A stretch of 64,000 bases of DNA from JACMLC01 sp963720235 (GCA_963720235.1 OY970389.1:4464001-4528000), one strand, 5' to 3'. Positions 25,816 through 35,414 are shown, counted from the stretch's first letter. Notes: a model not told the origin generated them from the sequence alone. Numbers and translations are program-made.

Positions 25816-25840
25816 AGCTCAAAACTATAAGGCGAAGGTT

Positions 25841-26467
25841 ATGAAAAAATTTCTTGCAATCGGATTATTGATTATCGGCGTGGTTGTCGCCGTCTCGACT
25901 CAGACACGTGTGACGGGCGCGCAGGAAGAGAAGGCATTTTGCGCTGTGAGCGCGGCGCAGGTTCCGCAGCTTGGCAATCTCAAGACGGGTCTTACGGTCG
26001 AGCAGGTGCTGGAGATTTTTCCCGGCAGCAGTGCGGATAAAGAGATTGTCGCTGAGATAGCAAAGCCTGCCAATCAGTTTGGCGCGACCACGTTGACCAT
26101 CAGGCCCGAAAGGTATGAATCGGTAAAAGAAAAATTTGCGGGTGTGCAGCAGATTGGTTTTAAGTTTCTTGACGGGAAGGTCGCATCTTTCCGCGTCGGG
26201 TACAGTGGGCCACTGTGGAAACATGTTGACGAGTTCATCGCAAAATTTTCCGCAGGGTCGAATCTTCCCGCGACAGATGCTTGGGAAGCTTATGTGGGTC
26301 TGGATAATCAATTAAAGACGCTCAAATGCAGCGGCTTTGAGTTGAGCATCTTTGCGGGCAGCACTGACGGCAAGACCAATTATGTGGAGATGCGCGATTT
26401 GGCGGCGGAGGAAAAGCTAAAGGAACGCAGGGCCAAAGCCAGAGCCGCGCAGGAATCCAAGCCATAA
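25841..26467 (+). CDS. Exported hypothetical protein
   Basis: A 208-residue protein of unknown function. A clear signal peptide (MKKFLAIGLLIIGVVVAVST, cleavage near residue 27) is followed by a mixed alpha/beta domain. QVPQLGNLKTGLTVEQVLEIFPGSS resembles a small helical repeat. The C-terminus is strongly charged (AAEEKLKERRAKARAAQESK). It starts 25 bases after the hicB-like gene and may be co-transcribed with it. I do not recognise the family. Confidence 0.8.
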   Translation: MKKFLAIGLLIIGVVVAVSTQTRVTGAQEEKAFCAVSAAQVPQLGNLKTGLTVEQVLEIFPGSSADKEIVAEIAKPANQFGATTLTIRPERYESVKEKFAGVQQIGFKFLDGKVASFRVGYSGPLWKHVDEFIAKFSAGSNLPATDAWEAYVGLDNQLKTLKCSGFELSIFAGSTDGKTNYVEMRDLAAEEKLKERRAKARAAQESKP

Positions 26468-26690
26468 ATTTTGACTCTCAAATCTTGAATCTTTAGGGCT
26501 TCATCTATAAGCTATCCGCGCCGCCATGCCGGATAGCATCTCTCTTATCTTCTCCGGTTTGAATGCTTCATGCGTGCAAGTGCGAACGCGGGACTTGCTT
26601 AGCTTCAAAACTTCTGCTTCAGACACTAACGAGGAAAGAGAACTTTTAAAAACTTCTCTTCCTTTCCCTTGAAGAAATAAGGAGACTCCC

Positions 26691-27143
26691 ATGAGATTAA
26701 GTACCGGAAAAAAGATTGCGCCGCTTTTAGTCTGTCTGTTTTTAATCGCCTTTACGACCATCCATGCCGCGCCCGCTCCGCTGCCAAACCCGATACTTGT
26801 TTTTACGCACTATGAACTTTTTCAATCGGGCGGCAAGCAGATGAAACGCTACAGGTACACAGTCTTCAATCTGAGCGCATACCCTGACAGCCTCTTCAGC
26901 CCCGCTCCGGCACTGCCACCCTGCGGCAACAACACGAATGCCGCGCGCACATGGGTTGACCTTTACGACCAGAGCGGCAAGCGGCTCAACGGATTCTGCG
27001 CGCTCGGCAAGAGCAAAGACCTCAACGGCATCTGGTTTGCGCTCGAACTAGACGCGCTGCCCCCAAGCTGGATTTACATAGAGATGAACGACAGGCAAAC
27101 CAACACCAAGTACAAATCAAATCTGGCCGAGACGACTTTATAA
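26691..27143 (+). CDS. Exported hypothetical protein (150 aa)
   Basis: A 150-residue secreted protein. An AAGGAG site precedes the ATG and the signal peptide ends near THAAPAP. The mature part has a recurring pattern I recall from unnamed small exported proteins in several phyla: Y-x-L-F-x-x-G-G-K-Q-x-x-R-Y near residue 45, SPAPALPPCG with a Cys near 80, then RTWVDLYDQSGKRLNGFCAL and WIYIEMNDRQT. Two cysteines may form a disulfide. No function is known. It is followed by a diverged family A hairpin. Confidence 0.82.
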   Translation: MRLSTGKKIAPLLVCLFLIAFTTIHAAPAPLPNPILVFTHYELFQSGGKQMKRYRYTVFNLSAYPDSLFSPAPALPPCGNNTNAARTWVDLYDQSGKRLNGFCALGKSKDLNGIWFALELDALPPSWIYIEMNDRQTNTKYKSNLAETTL

Positions 27144-27163
27144 AGAATGCTGGAATAGAAAAC

Positions 27164-27266
27164 CATCTTTGCGCTCTTTGCGAAAAAAAACTTTGCGTGC
27201 TTTGCGTTAAAAAACAACTTAACCGCAAAGACCGCAAAGTGTGAAAGCGCAAAGAGACGCAAAGAG
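27164..27266. repeat. Diverged family A-like inverted repeat
   Basis: TCTTTGCGCTCTTTGCG and CTTTGCGTGCTTTGCGTTAA on the left pair with TTAACCGCAAAGACCGCAAAG and GCGCAAAGAGACGCAAAGAG on the right. It lies between two convergent genes. Confidence 0.8.
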
Positions 27267-27280
27267 GAAGCATTCTTTCT

Positions 27281-28549
27281 TTAAGCTCGGCTTTCGTAGC
27301 GCAAAAGTTTTTTGGCCCAGACTAATGCGAAGACAACTGTGAGCAGGCAGCCGATGCCGCCTGTGGCGACTGCGAGCGGCGCGCCGATGGCTGCGGCCAG
27401 CGCGCCCGCTTCCAGTTCGCCGAGTTGCGGCCCGCCCATAAAGAAAATCATATTGACGGAAGTCATACGCCCGCGCAGATAGTTCGGCGTCACAAGCTGC
27501 CGTATAGTCTGCCGCAGGACAGTGCTCACTGTGTCCGCCGCGCCGACAATAGACAGCATCAAGAGCGAAAACCAGAAGACGCGCGACAAGCCAAAGCCAA
27601 TCGTCGCCAAGCCATAAACGGCGATTGAAGCAATGATGATTGCGCCCTGCCTGTGCACATTTCCGAGCCGCGCCATGACGAGTCCGGCGATGACTGCGCC
27701 GACAGCCGGCGCGGCTCCGAGCACTCCATAACCACGCGCGCCGACATGCAAGATGTCTGCGGCAAAGACCGGCAAGAGCGCAGTCGCACTCGCAAAAAAA
27801 GTCGCCACAAAATCGAGCGTCATCGTCTGCACAATAATCGGCGTCCGCCAGACAAAGCTCAATCCCTCTTTGAGCGCGGCAAAGCTCACGCGCGGCGCGG
27901 CGGAGTCATCTTCCCTCTCTGCGCGCCCACTCGCGCGCATCAGTAAGAGCGCAAAGATGTATGCCACAAAAGAGATTGCGTTGATGACATAGACGAGCGC
28001 GGGGCTGTGCGCGGCGAGGATGAGGCCCGCGAGCGCAGGGCCGCCAATCATGCTGAATTGAAAAAAGACTAAGCCCAGGCTGACTGCATTCGGAAAGTCT
28101 CGCGCAGGGACAAGCATTGGCAACAGTGCCTGACGCGCTGGATTTTCAAAGGCGACGGCGGCTGAAGAGACCGCTGTCAAAAGATAGATGGGCCAGATGC
28201 TCTTGAGGCCCGAAGCAGTCCAGAGCGCGAGCGCGCACGCGCTCAAAAGCATCACTGCCTGCGTCAGGAGCAGCAGTCGCTTGCGGTCAAAAACATCCGC
28301 CATCACGCCGCCAATCAACGAGCACAAAATAATCGGCACGACGCGCACCAATCCCACCGCGCCCAGAGCCAGCTTTGATTGCGTGAGCACATAGATGTGC
28401 CAGTTAATCGCCGCAAGCTGCATCTGCGAGCCTGTGAGCGAGATAAACTGGCCCATCAACATGAGCCGAAAATCTCTATGCCTGAGCGCAGTGAAGGATG
28501 AGCGTTTGCTCTGCTGCTCTGGCTGCGAAGGAATGTTTGCATCGGGCAT
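27281..28549 (-). CDS. Major facilitator superfamily exporter (EntS-like)
   Basis: A 422-residue membrane transporter with about twelve hydrophobic helices. The start ATG at 28549 (MPDANIPSQPEQQSKRSSF) was preferred, because the 15 codons upstream of it derive from a hairpin repeat. The motif MADVFDRKRLLLLTQ after the second helix is the usual MFS loop 2-3 signature (G/A-D-x-x-(D)-R-K/R-x). The start FTALRHRDFRLMLMGQFISLTGSQMQ resembles the MFS_3 group, which includes the enterobactin exporter. The substrate is unknown and there is no biosynthetic cluster nearby. It diverges from the class IV aminotransferase gene. Confidence 0.9.
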   Translation of the reverse strand: MPDANIPSQPEQQSKRSSFTALRHRDFRLMLMGQFISLTGSQMQLAAINWHIYVLTQSKLALGAVGLVRVVPIILCSLIGGVMADVFDRKRLLLLTQAVMLLSACALALWTASGLKSIWPIYLLTAVSSAAVAFENPARQALLPMLVPARDFPNAVSLGLVFFQFSMIGGPALAGLILAAHSPALVYVINAISFVAYIFALLLMRASGRAEREDDSAAPRVSFAALKEGLSFVWRTPIIVQTMTLDFVATFFASATALLPVFAADILHVGARGYGVLGAAPAVGAVIAGLVMARLGNVHRQGAIIIASIAVYGLATIGFGLSRVFWFSLLMLSIVGAADTVSTVLRQTIRQLVTPNYLRGRMTSVNMIFFMGGPQLGELEAGALAAAIGAPLAVATGGIGCLLTVVFALVWAKKLLRYESRA

Positions 28550-28565
28550 CAAGCAAGAGATTATA

Positions 28566-28697
28566 AGACGAAAGAATCTCGCGCAAAGGCGCAAAGGCGC
28601 AAAGAAGACGCGAAGAAAGCTTTCAAGATAAATAAAGCTTCAACACCTTTGCGTGCTTTCTTTGCGTCTTTGCGCCACCAGCGGGAAACTCTCTTTC
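28566..28697. repeat. Inverted repeat, family A, reverse orientation
   Basis: The left arm TCGCGCAAAGGCGCAAAGGC begins about 28579; the right arm has CTTTCTTTGCGTCTTTGCGC followed by GCGGGAAACT. The loop is the reverse complement of the loop in the copies at 23102 and 37059. It lies between divergent genes. Confidence 0.88.
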
Positions 28698-28796
28698 TCT
28701 TAATCTGTTCGCGCCAGCCGTTTTCATGTATCCTCAACGCGTTCTAAACATTTCGCAGGTTGTCCCTTTCATGGGCCAGCGCATTTCGAGCCGCAG

Positions 28797-29654
28797 ATGC
28801 ACTCGCGCATCATTCTCAACAATCGTCTCATTGAAGCGACACGTGCGCGCATAGAGGCTGTCACGGCTGCGACGCTTTACGGGCGCGGCGTCTTTACGAC
28901 GCTCGCGGTTCACGGCGGCAAACCATTTCTCTGGCCCGAACACTGGGAGCGGCTCACTTCTCACGCAGACCGCTTGAGCATTGATTACAACTCTCTTGAA
29001 GCGGAAGCTGTCAAGGCTTTGCTGCATCGCTTGATTGAAGCCAACGAGGTGCGCGACGGGCGCGCGCGCATCACACTCTTAGCCAACACAGGCGGCGGCA
29101 CCTGGCGTTTGCAGGATGAAGCGGAACACAAAACCAATCTCTTAATCATGACCGGCGAGACACATGCAGCAGCCTTCGAGGAAGGTCTCGCACTCACGCT
29201 CTCGCCCTATCGCGTCAATACGCATTCGCCGCTCACAGCCGTCAAGAGCGTCAATTATCTGGAACAGATTCTCGCGCGCGAGGAGGCGCGTGCGCGCGAC
29301 TTTGACGAGGCCGTGCGTCTCAACGAACGCGGCGAAGTTGTCTCTGCGACGATAGCAAATATCTTCTGGGCCACGCATGGCACGATTCACACGCCCGCGC
29401 TTGCGACGGGTGCGCTCGCCGGAACAACACGCGCGCGCATCATCGCTCTCGCCTCCGAATTGTCCATGCCGCTTGTCGAAGGCGTCTATGAAATGGGCCA
29501 ACTCTCCGACGCGGATGAAATCTTTCTCACCAGCGCAGGCTTAGGCGTCGGCATCGTCACGACCTTTGACTTTCACCGCTACACAGTCCCTGTCGGCAGC
29601 ATCGCCTTGCGCCTGCATGAAGCTTTTCGCCAGCTCACTCTGCAAGCAAATTAG
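28797..29654 (+). CDS. Class IV PLP aminotransferase (aminodeoxychorismate lyase / BCAT type)
   Basis: A 285-residue fold-type IV PLP enzyme. The N-terminal ATLYGRGVFTTLAVHGGKPF and arginine-bearing HWERLTSHADRL are typical. The PLP lysine is in TAVKSVNYLEQILAREEAR (about residue 145). The Glu and phosphate-binding parts are in NERGEVVSATIANIFW and GALAGTTRARII. PabC-type lyases make 4-aminobenzoate for folate, while close relatives transaminate branched-chain or D-amino acids. The sequence alone does not settle which, but the short length and REGVFETLA-like start favour a PabC-like role. No folate genes are next to it. Confidence 0.87.
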   Translation: MHSRIILNNRLIEATRARIEAVTAATLYGRGVFTTLAVHGGKPFLWPEHWERLTSHADRLSIDYNSLEAEAVKALLHRLIEANEVRDGRARITLLANTGGGTWRLQDEAEHKTNLLIMTGETHAAAFEEGLALTLSPYRVNTHSPLTAVKSVNYLEQILAREEARARDFDEAVRLNERGEVVSATIANIFWATHGTIHTPALATGALAGTTRARIIALASELSMPLVEGVYEMGQLSDADEIFLTSAGLGVGIVTTFDFHRYTVPVGSIALRLHEAFRQLTLQAN

Positions 29655-29673
29655 CGTTAGAGGATTTTTAGGA

Positions 29674-29772
29674 ATGATGGAGTCTGCGATAAAAGATGCG
29701 CTCGAATATTTGATTCGAGATTACATCGCGCACATGAAACATCATTTAAGACAAATCTTCGGAGAGCAATAA
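29674..29772 (+). CDS. Possible very small protein (32 aa)
   Basis: A 32-codon ORF, MMESAIKDALEYLIRDYIAH followed by a basic helical tail, preceded closely by TTAGGA. The peptide would be one amphipathic helix. It lies between pabC-like and a family A hairpin. With such a short length it could be chance, so confidence is low. Confidence 0.25.
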   Translation: MMESAIKDALEYLIRDYIAHMKHHLRQIFGEQ

Positions 29773-29774
29773 AA

Positions 29775-29885
29775 GAAGTTTCCCGCAAAGACGCAAAGGC
29801 GCAAAGAAAGCACGCAAGATAAATTACAACTCAACACCTTTGCGTCTTCTTTGCGCCTTTGCGTCTTTGCGGGAAACTTTCTTCG
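29775..29885. repeat. Inverted repeat, family A, reverse orientation
   Basis: AAGTTTCCCGCAAAGACGCA (29777-29796) pairs with GCGTCTTTGCGGGAAACTTT (29861-29880). The loop matches the reverse complement of the standard loop. It sits between convergent genes. Confidence 0.92.
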
Positions 29886-29888
29886 CTT

Positions 29889-31862
29889 CTATTTTTTCAA
29901 CAGCACGACAGGCGATTGCTCTGCGGCGCGGATGCCAGCGAAGAAGCTGCGAACTTTGGCATAGTCTTCAACTGGAACTGTCATCGCGCGCTGGACGAGT
30001 TTGCGCGTGAAGAGCAGGTGTCCATCCTTGACCTCGTATGTGGCAGAGAAAGTGCCGAAGCTTGTATCCAGTTTCATCGGGTCGGGCATCTCGTCCACGA
30101 TGAAACCTTCCGGCAGTTTGATACGCACCGTCTCATCATAAGCTTGCGATTCGAGCACGACCGGATGCTTGCGTTTCGATTCGGTCAGGGAGATGGACTC
30201 CCGCCGCTCGACAATCGCGGGGCGAAAAACGAGCAGGCGATTCTGCATCACTTGCCCGTAGCTGCCTGCGGTAAATTCAAAGTCAAGCGCAAATTTTCCT
30301 TCGGTGCGGTTGTCCGCCGGATTGATTTTGCTGACCTTCGCGCCGTTGGCTCCGCGCGAAACCCAGTTCTCAACGACGCTGTTGTAATCCGTCCGCGAAA
30401 GACTGCGAAACACGCGCCTGTAGTTGGCCGCCACCTGGCCCAGAGCGTTCTCGCGCACAGTCGCTGTAATCGCGCCCTCTGCATTGAGCGTCACTTCGGA
30501 TTGCCGCTCAACCCTGTTGGCCTCCGGCGGCGTCGTCGGCATACGCATTAGCGTGCCGCCATCTCCGGCGGCGACAAGAGCAAAGCTGCCCTGCTCGTGC
30601 TCCGGCAAATCACCGACAGGCGTGACATCATCCGTCGCGTCAAAGATAAGCAGGCGGCCCAGCTTCGGATGCGCGACGACGGTTGGAGCCTGCGTCTCAT
30701 CGCTCACTTTGACGGCGATGATGCAGTGATTGAACCAGCTTGGCGAGGCCCACTCTTCGCGCACGTATGTCGCATCGCCCGAAAAAATAAGCACCAGATA
30801 AGAATCAATGTTGACGGCCTTGAGCATCGCGCGCATGAGGTTGGCTTTGTCCTTGCAATCGCCGTATGACTTGGCGAAGACATCCGCCGCAGCGTGCGGG
30901 CGATAGCCGCCGATGCCAATCTGTATGGAGATGTATTGCAAGTCCTGCGCGTAGCGCGCGATGGCGCGAATCTTTTCCAGTTCCGTCTTCGCGCCTGCCG
31001 TTAACTGCCTGGCCTTTGCGACAATCAATTCGTTTGACGCAGCCTGCGGATCTGTCAACTCCGTGTACCAGCGAGAGACTTCCGTCCAGCTATCGAAAGT
31101 TCTGGCCCCGTTCTGTCGCGCGCCTTCCGCAGGATAGTAGCTGACGGCGATGCGCGGCGCGAGGTTCGTCACTTCCGGGCTCGCAGGCTCCGGGTCAATC
31201 GGCGCGAGATTGCGCATCTCCCATGAATAGGTTGAGCCGCTGACCGTCGGCTCGACCTTCGCGTGGTTGAAAGTGACGCTGGAAGCGCGCCAGTTAGAGG
31301 GCAGCGCAAGTGTGTAACGAGACATGAGGACAGGAATGCGTACCTGAAAAGACCAGATGTCCTGATTAAAAAAGGAACGCTCTTCGGTCACAGTCTGATA
31401 GCCGAAGACATCTCCTGCTTCCGCATCATCTCCCGCAAGGATGACTTTATAACGCGCTTCGTTATAGACATCATTGTTGACGGAAGCGACATCAGCCGTC
31501 TGATCCTTGCCATACTTTTTGACATCGCCGGAAGCGCGTATGAGCCACGCTTTCAACTCGCGCACTTTTCCGTTCTCGCTGTGATAGTCCTCTCTGGCGA
31601 CGGCCATCTGCCTGCCTTCGCGCGTCAGGATGCGTATGGCAAAGGTCGTGACGGTTGTTATCTTGCCGTCTTCGCCGATGGTCACACTCGCTTCATCATG
31701 GAGCACGACTGCCGGAACCTCTTTGTCATAAGCGGGGGCTTTCGCGGCGGCAGCCTGTTGCAGCCAGTTGGGGACATCATCGCCTGCGGCCAGAGCGGGA
31801 GCGGCCATTGCGACGAGCAGAACGAAACATAAGAGGGTCAATCGGTAAAGCATCTTTCTCAT
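29889..31862 (-). CDS. Exported DUF3857-transglutaminase protein, catalytic triad intact
   Basis: A 657-residue exported protein. The signal peptide is residues 1-25 (cleavage after ALAAG). A DUF3857 beta domain (about 55-240) is followed by a transglutaminase-like domain (about 290-420) with all three expected residues: Cys in SYGDCKDKANLMRAML, His in WFNHCIIAVKV and Asp in LLIFDATDD. A C-terminal beta domain follows. Such proteins act in the periplasm or at the surface as peptidases or cross-linking enzymes; the substrate is unknown. It lies 63 bases behind a paralogue on the same strand and the two are surely co-transcribed. Confidence 0.9.
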   Translation of the reverse strand: MRKMLYRLTLLCFVLLVAMAAPALAAGDDVPNWLQQAAAAKAPAYDKEVPAVVLHDEASVTIGEDGKITTVTTFAIRILTREGRQMAVAREDYHSENGKVRELKAWLIRASGDVKKYGKDQTADVASVNNDVYNEARYKVILAGDDAEAGDVFGYQTVTEERSFFNQDIWSFQVRIPVLMSRYTLALPSNWRASSVTFNHAKVEPTVSGSTYSWEMRNLAPIDPEPASPEVTNLAPRIAVSYYPAEGARQNGARTFDSWTEVSRWYTELTDPQAASNELIVAKARQLTAGAKTELEKIRAIARYAQDLQYISIQIGIGGYRPHAAADVFAKSYGDCKDKANLMRAMLKAVNIDSYLVLIFSGDATYVREEWASPSWFNHCIIAVKVSDETQAPTVVAHPKLGRLLIFDATDDVTPVGDLPEHEQGSFALVAAGDGGTLMRMPTTPPEANRVERQSEVTLNAEGAITATVRENALGQVAANYRRVFRSLSRTDYNSVVENWVSRGANGAKVSKINPADNRTEGKFALDFEFTAGSYGQVMQNRLLVFRPAIVERRESISLTESKRKHPVVLESQAYDETVRIKLPEGFIVDEMPDPMKLDTSFGTFSATYEVKDGHLLFTRKLVQRAMTVPVEDYAKVRSFFAGIRAAEQSPVVLLKK

Positions 31863-31925
31863 TCCTTTGCGCTTTTGATGAGCGCGTCAAAAGTGACAAT
31901 CTCGGTAGCTCAATCAAGAGACAGC

Positions 31926-33935
31926 TTAGTTGGCGGAAGTTTGCGCTGTCGTCGCAGCCTGTTTGAGCGTGATGGTGTGGCTGTCGGCTTTGTAAACCTT
32001 GTCGAAATATCCTTTGAGCAACTCGTAGTTGGCCGCAGGGAAAAGGATAGCTCCGTTGCCGCCGAAGAAGAACGAGCGTTTGTAAATCAGCGTCCGCTGG
32101 TCTTGCGAGATTCCGATAGTGACCTTGTAATCGCTGATGTTCTCCGAATGGAAAGGAGCCGGAGCATCCGCGTTATCAAGCGTGAATCCTGTCGGCAATT
32201 CGATACTCACTTCATCTTCTTCAGACCACGGATAGTGAAAGTAAATCGGGTAACGGCGCGTGCTCGCGGTGAACATGGCATTGATGCCGAACTGGAAGAA
32301 AGCGGGCTGGACGAAGAGACGCTTGCCTGTGCGCTGTGCGTAACCCGGAATGCGTATGTGATATTCATAGATGAAAGGCTTGACCAAATCCTGCACGTTC
32401 TCGATTTTAATAGCAGAGACTTCGGCTTCCTTCATGCGCGCCTTGACCATGTTGCGCAAGGTCTCTTCACGTTCGGCTGGCGCGTCGTCGTCGTTATACT
32501 CCTTGCGCTCCATAGCCATCTGCCCAGTGTATTCGATGCGCACATCGCCTTCGAGCGTGCCGTCTTCCAAGAGGCGCAACTTGGCCGTGCGCTTCTCCTG
32601 CGTCTTCTGCGGCGCAGACATGGGCGTTCTGGTCCAGAGCGGGTCGGCGGGGTCTGAGATTAAAGCCTGCTGGCCCTCTTCCTGCCAGCGCAACATGCCG
32701 AGCGGAATGTATGCTAGGCCCGGATTGTAGAAAAGCCATTTCTCGCCGACGCGCACGGCAATGCTCGAAGGCTCCAGAAAATATCCGTTGGCAAAGCTCT
32801 TATCAAAGAAGATGTCGCCGCGATCTCCTGTGAGGGCGAGGCGCGCATCAAAGCCTGCGGCTGTCGCCAGAGACGCAAAGAGCATATCAATATCAAAGGC
32901 CGTGCCGATGCCGCGCTTGAGCGTGTCGGATGGAGATTTGTTGTCCTTCACCTTTTCCAGTTGCTCGTCGGTCATCCCTGTCGCATCGTCCGAGACATTC
33001 TTGATTTTCGTCTTGCAAAATTGAAAAATCCGCTCAAGCTTCTGTTCGGGCGTCGAGGCATCGCCGACAATCTCTGTCGCAGCCTTGCGCACATCGTCGT
33101 TGACTTTGGTGAAGGGCTTGAGAACTTCGTGTATGTTTTTGCCGACCTCTTTCCAGTACCACTCAGGGCTGAGGTTGAAGACGCGCGTGTAGTAAATCAA
33201 AATCCATGAGCGCACCTGATCTTCGGGCGGCATGCGCGGCTCTTCACGAAAGGCCGCAACATTCGTCATCGTGACGCTATAAAAGCCATCCTTCTCTTTG
33301 TTGAAGCGAACCTCATCCGGCACGTGAAAGGGCATGTAGCGCATGCCATAGATGCTGCGCGCAGGCTTGACGTAGTAAGTGGCCCTCTGCACGGGGATGT
33401 CGCGCTGGAATTGGAGCCGCATGTAGTTGGCTCCGCTCCCGCCTGAAACCTCGCGCCAGCGATACTCTATAATCACGCCCGGCTCGATGCCCGGCATGGC
33501 GAAAGATTTGGCTTTCAACTTAACGTCGCCAGCCTTGACGATTGTGCGCTCGAAAACATCTTCCTTCTTGAGCTCGATAATCGTGCCGTCCGGCTTAATC
33601 GTGCGCGCCGCGATGTCTTTAATCTTGGTTCGATTCAAGTAAGGCAGGTCAATTCTGCTCTGCGATTCTTTGCCGCGCTCCGTAAAAATTTTGAGACGAA
33701 CGTAATGCGATTTGATCAGATCCTCCGAAGGGCTGTCATCAACTCTGACTTCCCAGAAGAGGACTTCCGCATCAGCATCCTTCTCAACAGTAGGGCTTTT
33801 CAAAGCCAACTCGGCGGGTTCGATGGGCTTCCACTCTTTCCAATCTTCTCCGCCTGCAACCATAGTCGGAGCAGCGAGAAAAAGCAGACACAGGACAGGG
33901 ACAAATAAAGATATGGGAGGACGAAGGAACTTCAT
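31926..33935 (-). CDS. Exported DUF3857-transglutaminase-like protein, catalytic residues missing
   Basis: A 669-residue paralogue with signal peptide (MKFLRPPISLFVPVLCLLFL), DUF3857 domain (about 55-240), transglutaminase-like domain (about 290-440) and C-terminal DUF3858-like beta domain. The core reads RGIGTAFDIDMLFASLA where active relatives have Cys. The His position reads YFLEPSSIAVRV and the Asp position WLFYNPGLAY. It therefore looks catalytically dead and may bind substrate or partner with the intact enzyme encoded next. It is the first gene of the two-gene unit, with an AAAGG site before the ATG. Confidence 0.88.
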   Translation of the reverse strand: MKFLRPPISLFVPVLCLLFLAAPTMVAGGEDWKEWKPIEPAELALKSPTVEKDADAEVLFWEVRVDDSPSEDLIKSHYVRLKIFTERGKESQSRIDLPYLNRTKIKDIAARTIKPDGTIIELKKEDVFERTIVKAGDVKLKAKSFAMPGIEPGVIIEYRWREVSGGSGANYMRLQFQRDIPVQRATYYVKPARSIYGMRYMPFHVPDEVRFNKEKDGFYSVTMTNVAAFREEPRMPPEDQVRSWILIYYTRVFNLSPEWYWKEVGKNIHEVLKPFTKVNDDVRKAATEIVGDASTPEQKLERIFQFCKTKIKNVSDDATGMTDEQLEKVKDNKSPSDTLKRGIGTAFDIDMLFASLATAAGFDARLALTGDRGDIFFDKSFANGYFLEPSSIAVRVGEKWLFYNPGLAYIPLGMLRWQEEGQQALISDPADPLWTRTPMSAPQKTQEKRTAKLRLLEDGTLEGDVRIEYTGQMAMERKEYNDDDAPAEREETLRNMVKARMKEAEVSAIKIENVQDLVKPFIYEYHIRIPGYAQRTGKRLFVQPAFFQFGINAMFTASTRRYPIYFHYPWSEEDEVSIELPTGFTLDNADAPAPFHSENISDYKVTIGISQDQRTLIYKRSFFFGGNGAILFPAANYELLKGYFDKVYKADSHTITLKQAATTAQTSAN

Positions 33936-34222
33936 AACTTAAAACCTTTCAACAAGCAGGAGCTTAAAGCGGAAACTAACCTTTAGGTACGCAGATGGGG
34001 GTTCAAAAACCGGGCAGCGTCTCACGCGAGCCAACGCCGCAGGTGTGTGAGCGACGGCAAAATAGTACGATAAGAGACCTTGTAAGTGCAAGCCGGGCCG
34101 CGCTTTCCGGCGAGACTTTTTGTCAAGGCCGTTTAGAAGCCAAAACTCAAAAAATAGATGTCCGTCAAACGCTATTTCCTTTGCCTCTTTCACAGTTACG
34201 CTCAGTTAATCAACGCTTCCTG

Positions 34223-34303
34223 TGTTATAATCCGCGCCTCAGCTTAATGCCCTCTAGTATAAAATAGACAGAATCTTTCGCTATCAATCTCGGAGCAGGA
34301 GGA
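34223..34303 (+). promoter_or_regulatory. Extended -10 promoter and ribosome binding site of fbaB
   Basis: TGTTATAAT at 34223-34231 is a perfect extended -10 element (TG-n-TATAAT), with no convincing -35 box. The ribosome binding site AGGAGGA is at 34297-34303 before the ATG at 34317. The predicted leader is about 80 bases. I saw nothing else in the gap from 33936. Confidence 0.6.
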
Positions 34304-34316
34304 CGAGACACCGAAA

Positions 34317-35414
34317 ATGGCTACCGAACTTAAACGCGATGCAGCGTCTCTGGGCAAAATCGAAGAGCTTTTAGGAGAGAACGCGCGCACTCTTCTGGAT
34401 CACACGTCCAGCACTATCTCGAAAGAGCACATCCAGTTGCCCGGCCCCGACTTCGTTGACCGCGTGTGGGCCAACTCGGATCGCAACCCTATGACGTTGC
34501 GCTCCATCCAGACGCTCTTTGATAACGGGCGGCTCGCAGGCACTGGCTATCTCTCAATCCTGCCTGTGGATCAGGGCATAGAGCACTCAGCCGGAGCCAG
34601 CTTTGCTCCCAACCCGCAGTATTTCGACCCGGAGAACATCGTTCGTCTAGCCATCGAAGGCGGATGCAATGCTGTCGCTTCGACCTTCGGCGTGCTCGGT
34701 CTTGTCTCGCGCAAGTTCGCGCATAAAATTCCCTTCATCGTGAAGATTAACCACAACGAGCTTTTGACCTATCCGAACAAATTCGATCAGGTCTTGTTCG
34801 GCACAGTGGATCAGGCGCGAGATATGGGCGCGGTCGCAGTCGGCGCGACCATCTATTTCGGTTCAGACGAATCCACGCGCCAGATAACGGAAATCAGCCA
34901 GTCGTTCGCCTACGCACACGAGCTTGGGATGGCGACGATTCTCTGGTGCTACCTGCGCAACTCGAAGTTCAAGAACGCGGACGGCGACATGCACGCGGCG
35001 GCAGACTTGACCGGACAGGCAAACCATCTCGGCGTCACGATTCAGGCCGACATCATCAAGCAGAAGTTGCCAGAGCGAAACGGCGGCTACACCTCACTCA
35101 ATAAGGAAGGCTCTTACGGCAAGTCGCACAAGAAGATGTATGAAGAGTTGACGAGCGACAACCCGATTGACCTTGTGCGTTATCAGGTCGCGAACTGCTA
35201 CATGGGCCGTTGCGGCTTGATTAATTCCGGCGGCGAATCCAAAGGCGCATCGGATATGAGCGAAGCTGTGCGCACTGCTGTTATCAACAAACGCGGCGGC
35301 GGCATGGGCCTCATCTCCGGGCGCAAAGCTTTCCAACGCCCGATGAACGAAGGCGTCGCGCTCCTGAATGCGATTCAGGATGTCTATCTCGCGGAAGAAA
35401 TCACCATCGCTTAA
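34317..35414 (+). CDS. fbaB: Class I fructose-bisphosphate aldolase (DhnA/FbaB type)
   Basis: A 365-residue archaeal/bacterial-type class I aldolase that interconverts fructose-1,6-bisphosphate with dihydroxyacetone phosphate and glyceraldehyde 3-phosphate, through a Schiff-base lysine. Recognisable blocks are YLSILPVDQGIEHSAGASFA, FVGL-like GCNAVASTFGVLGLV, PFIVKINHNELL and IQADIIKQKLP (candidate Schiff-base Lys). The GLISGRKAFQRP phosphate-binding motif is near the C-terminus. The length fits the family. It stands alone with its own promoter and serves glycolysis and gluconeogenesis. It contains no metal-type (class II) motif. Confidence 0.93.
   Translation: MATELKRDAASLGKIEELLGENARTLLDHTSSTISKEHIQLPGPDFVDRVWANSDRNPMTLRSIQTLFDNGRLAGTGYLSILPVDQGIEHSAGASFAPNPQYFDPENIVRLAIEGGCNAVASTFGVLGLVSRKFAHKIPFIVKINHNELLTYPNKFDQVLFGTVDQARDMGAVAVGATIYFGSDESTRQITEISQSFAYAHELGMATILWCYLRNSKFKNADGDMHAAADLTGQANHLGVTIQADIIKQKLPERNGGYTSLNKEGSYGKSHKKMYEELTSDNPIDLVRYQVANCYMGRCGLINSGGESKGASDMSEAVRTAVINKRGGGMGLISGRKAFQRPMNEGVALLNAIQDVYLAEEITIA

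Noticed and set aside
31875..32657. 260-codon plus-strand ORF opposite the DUF3857 gene
   Set aside because: It overlaps a well-supported gene and has no family resemblance or ribosome binding site.
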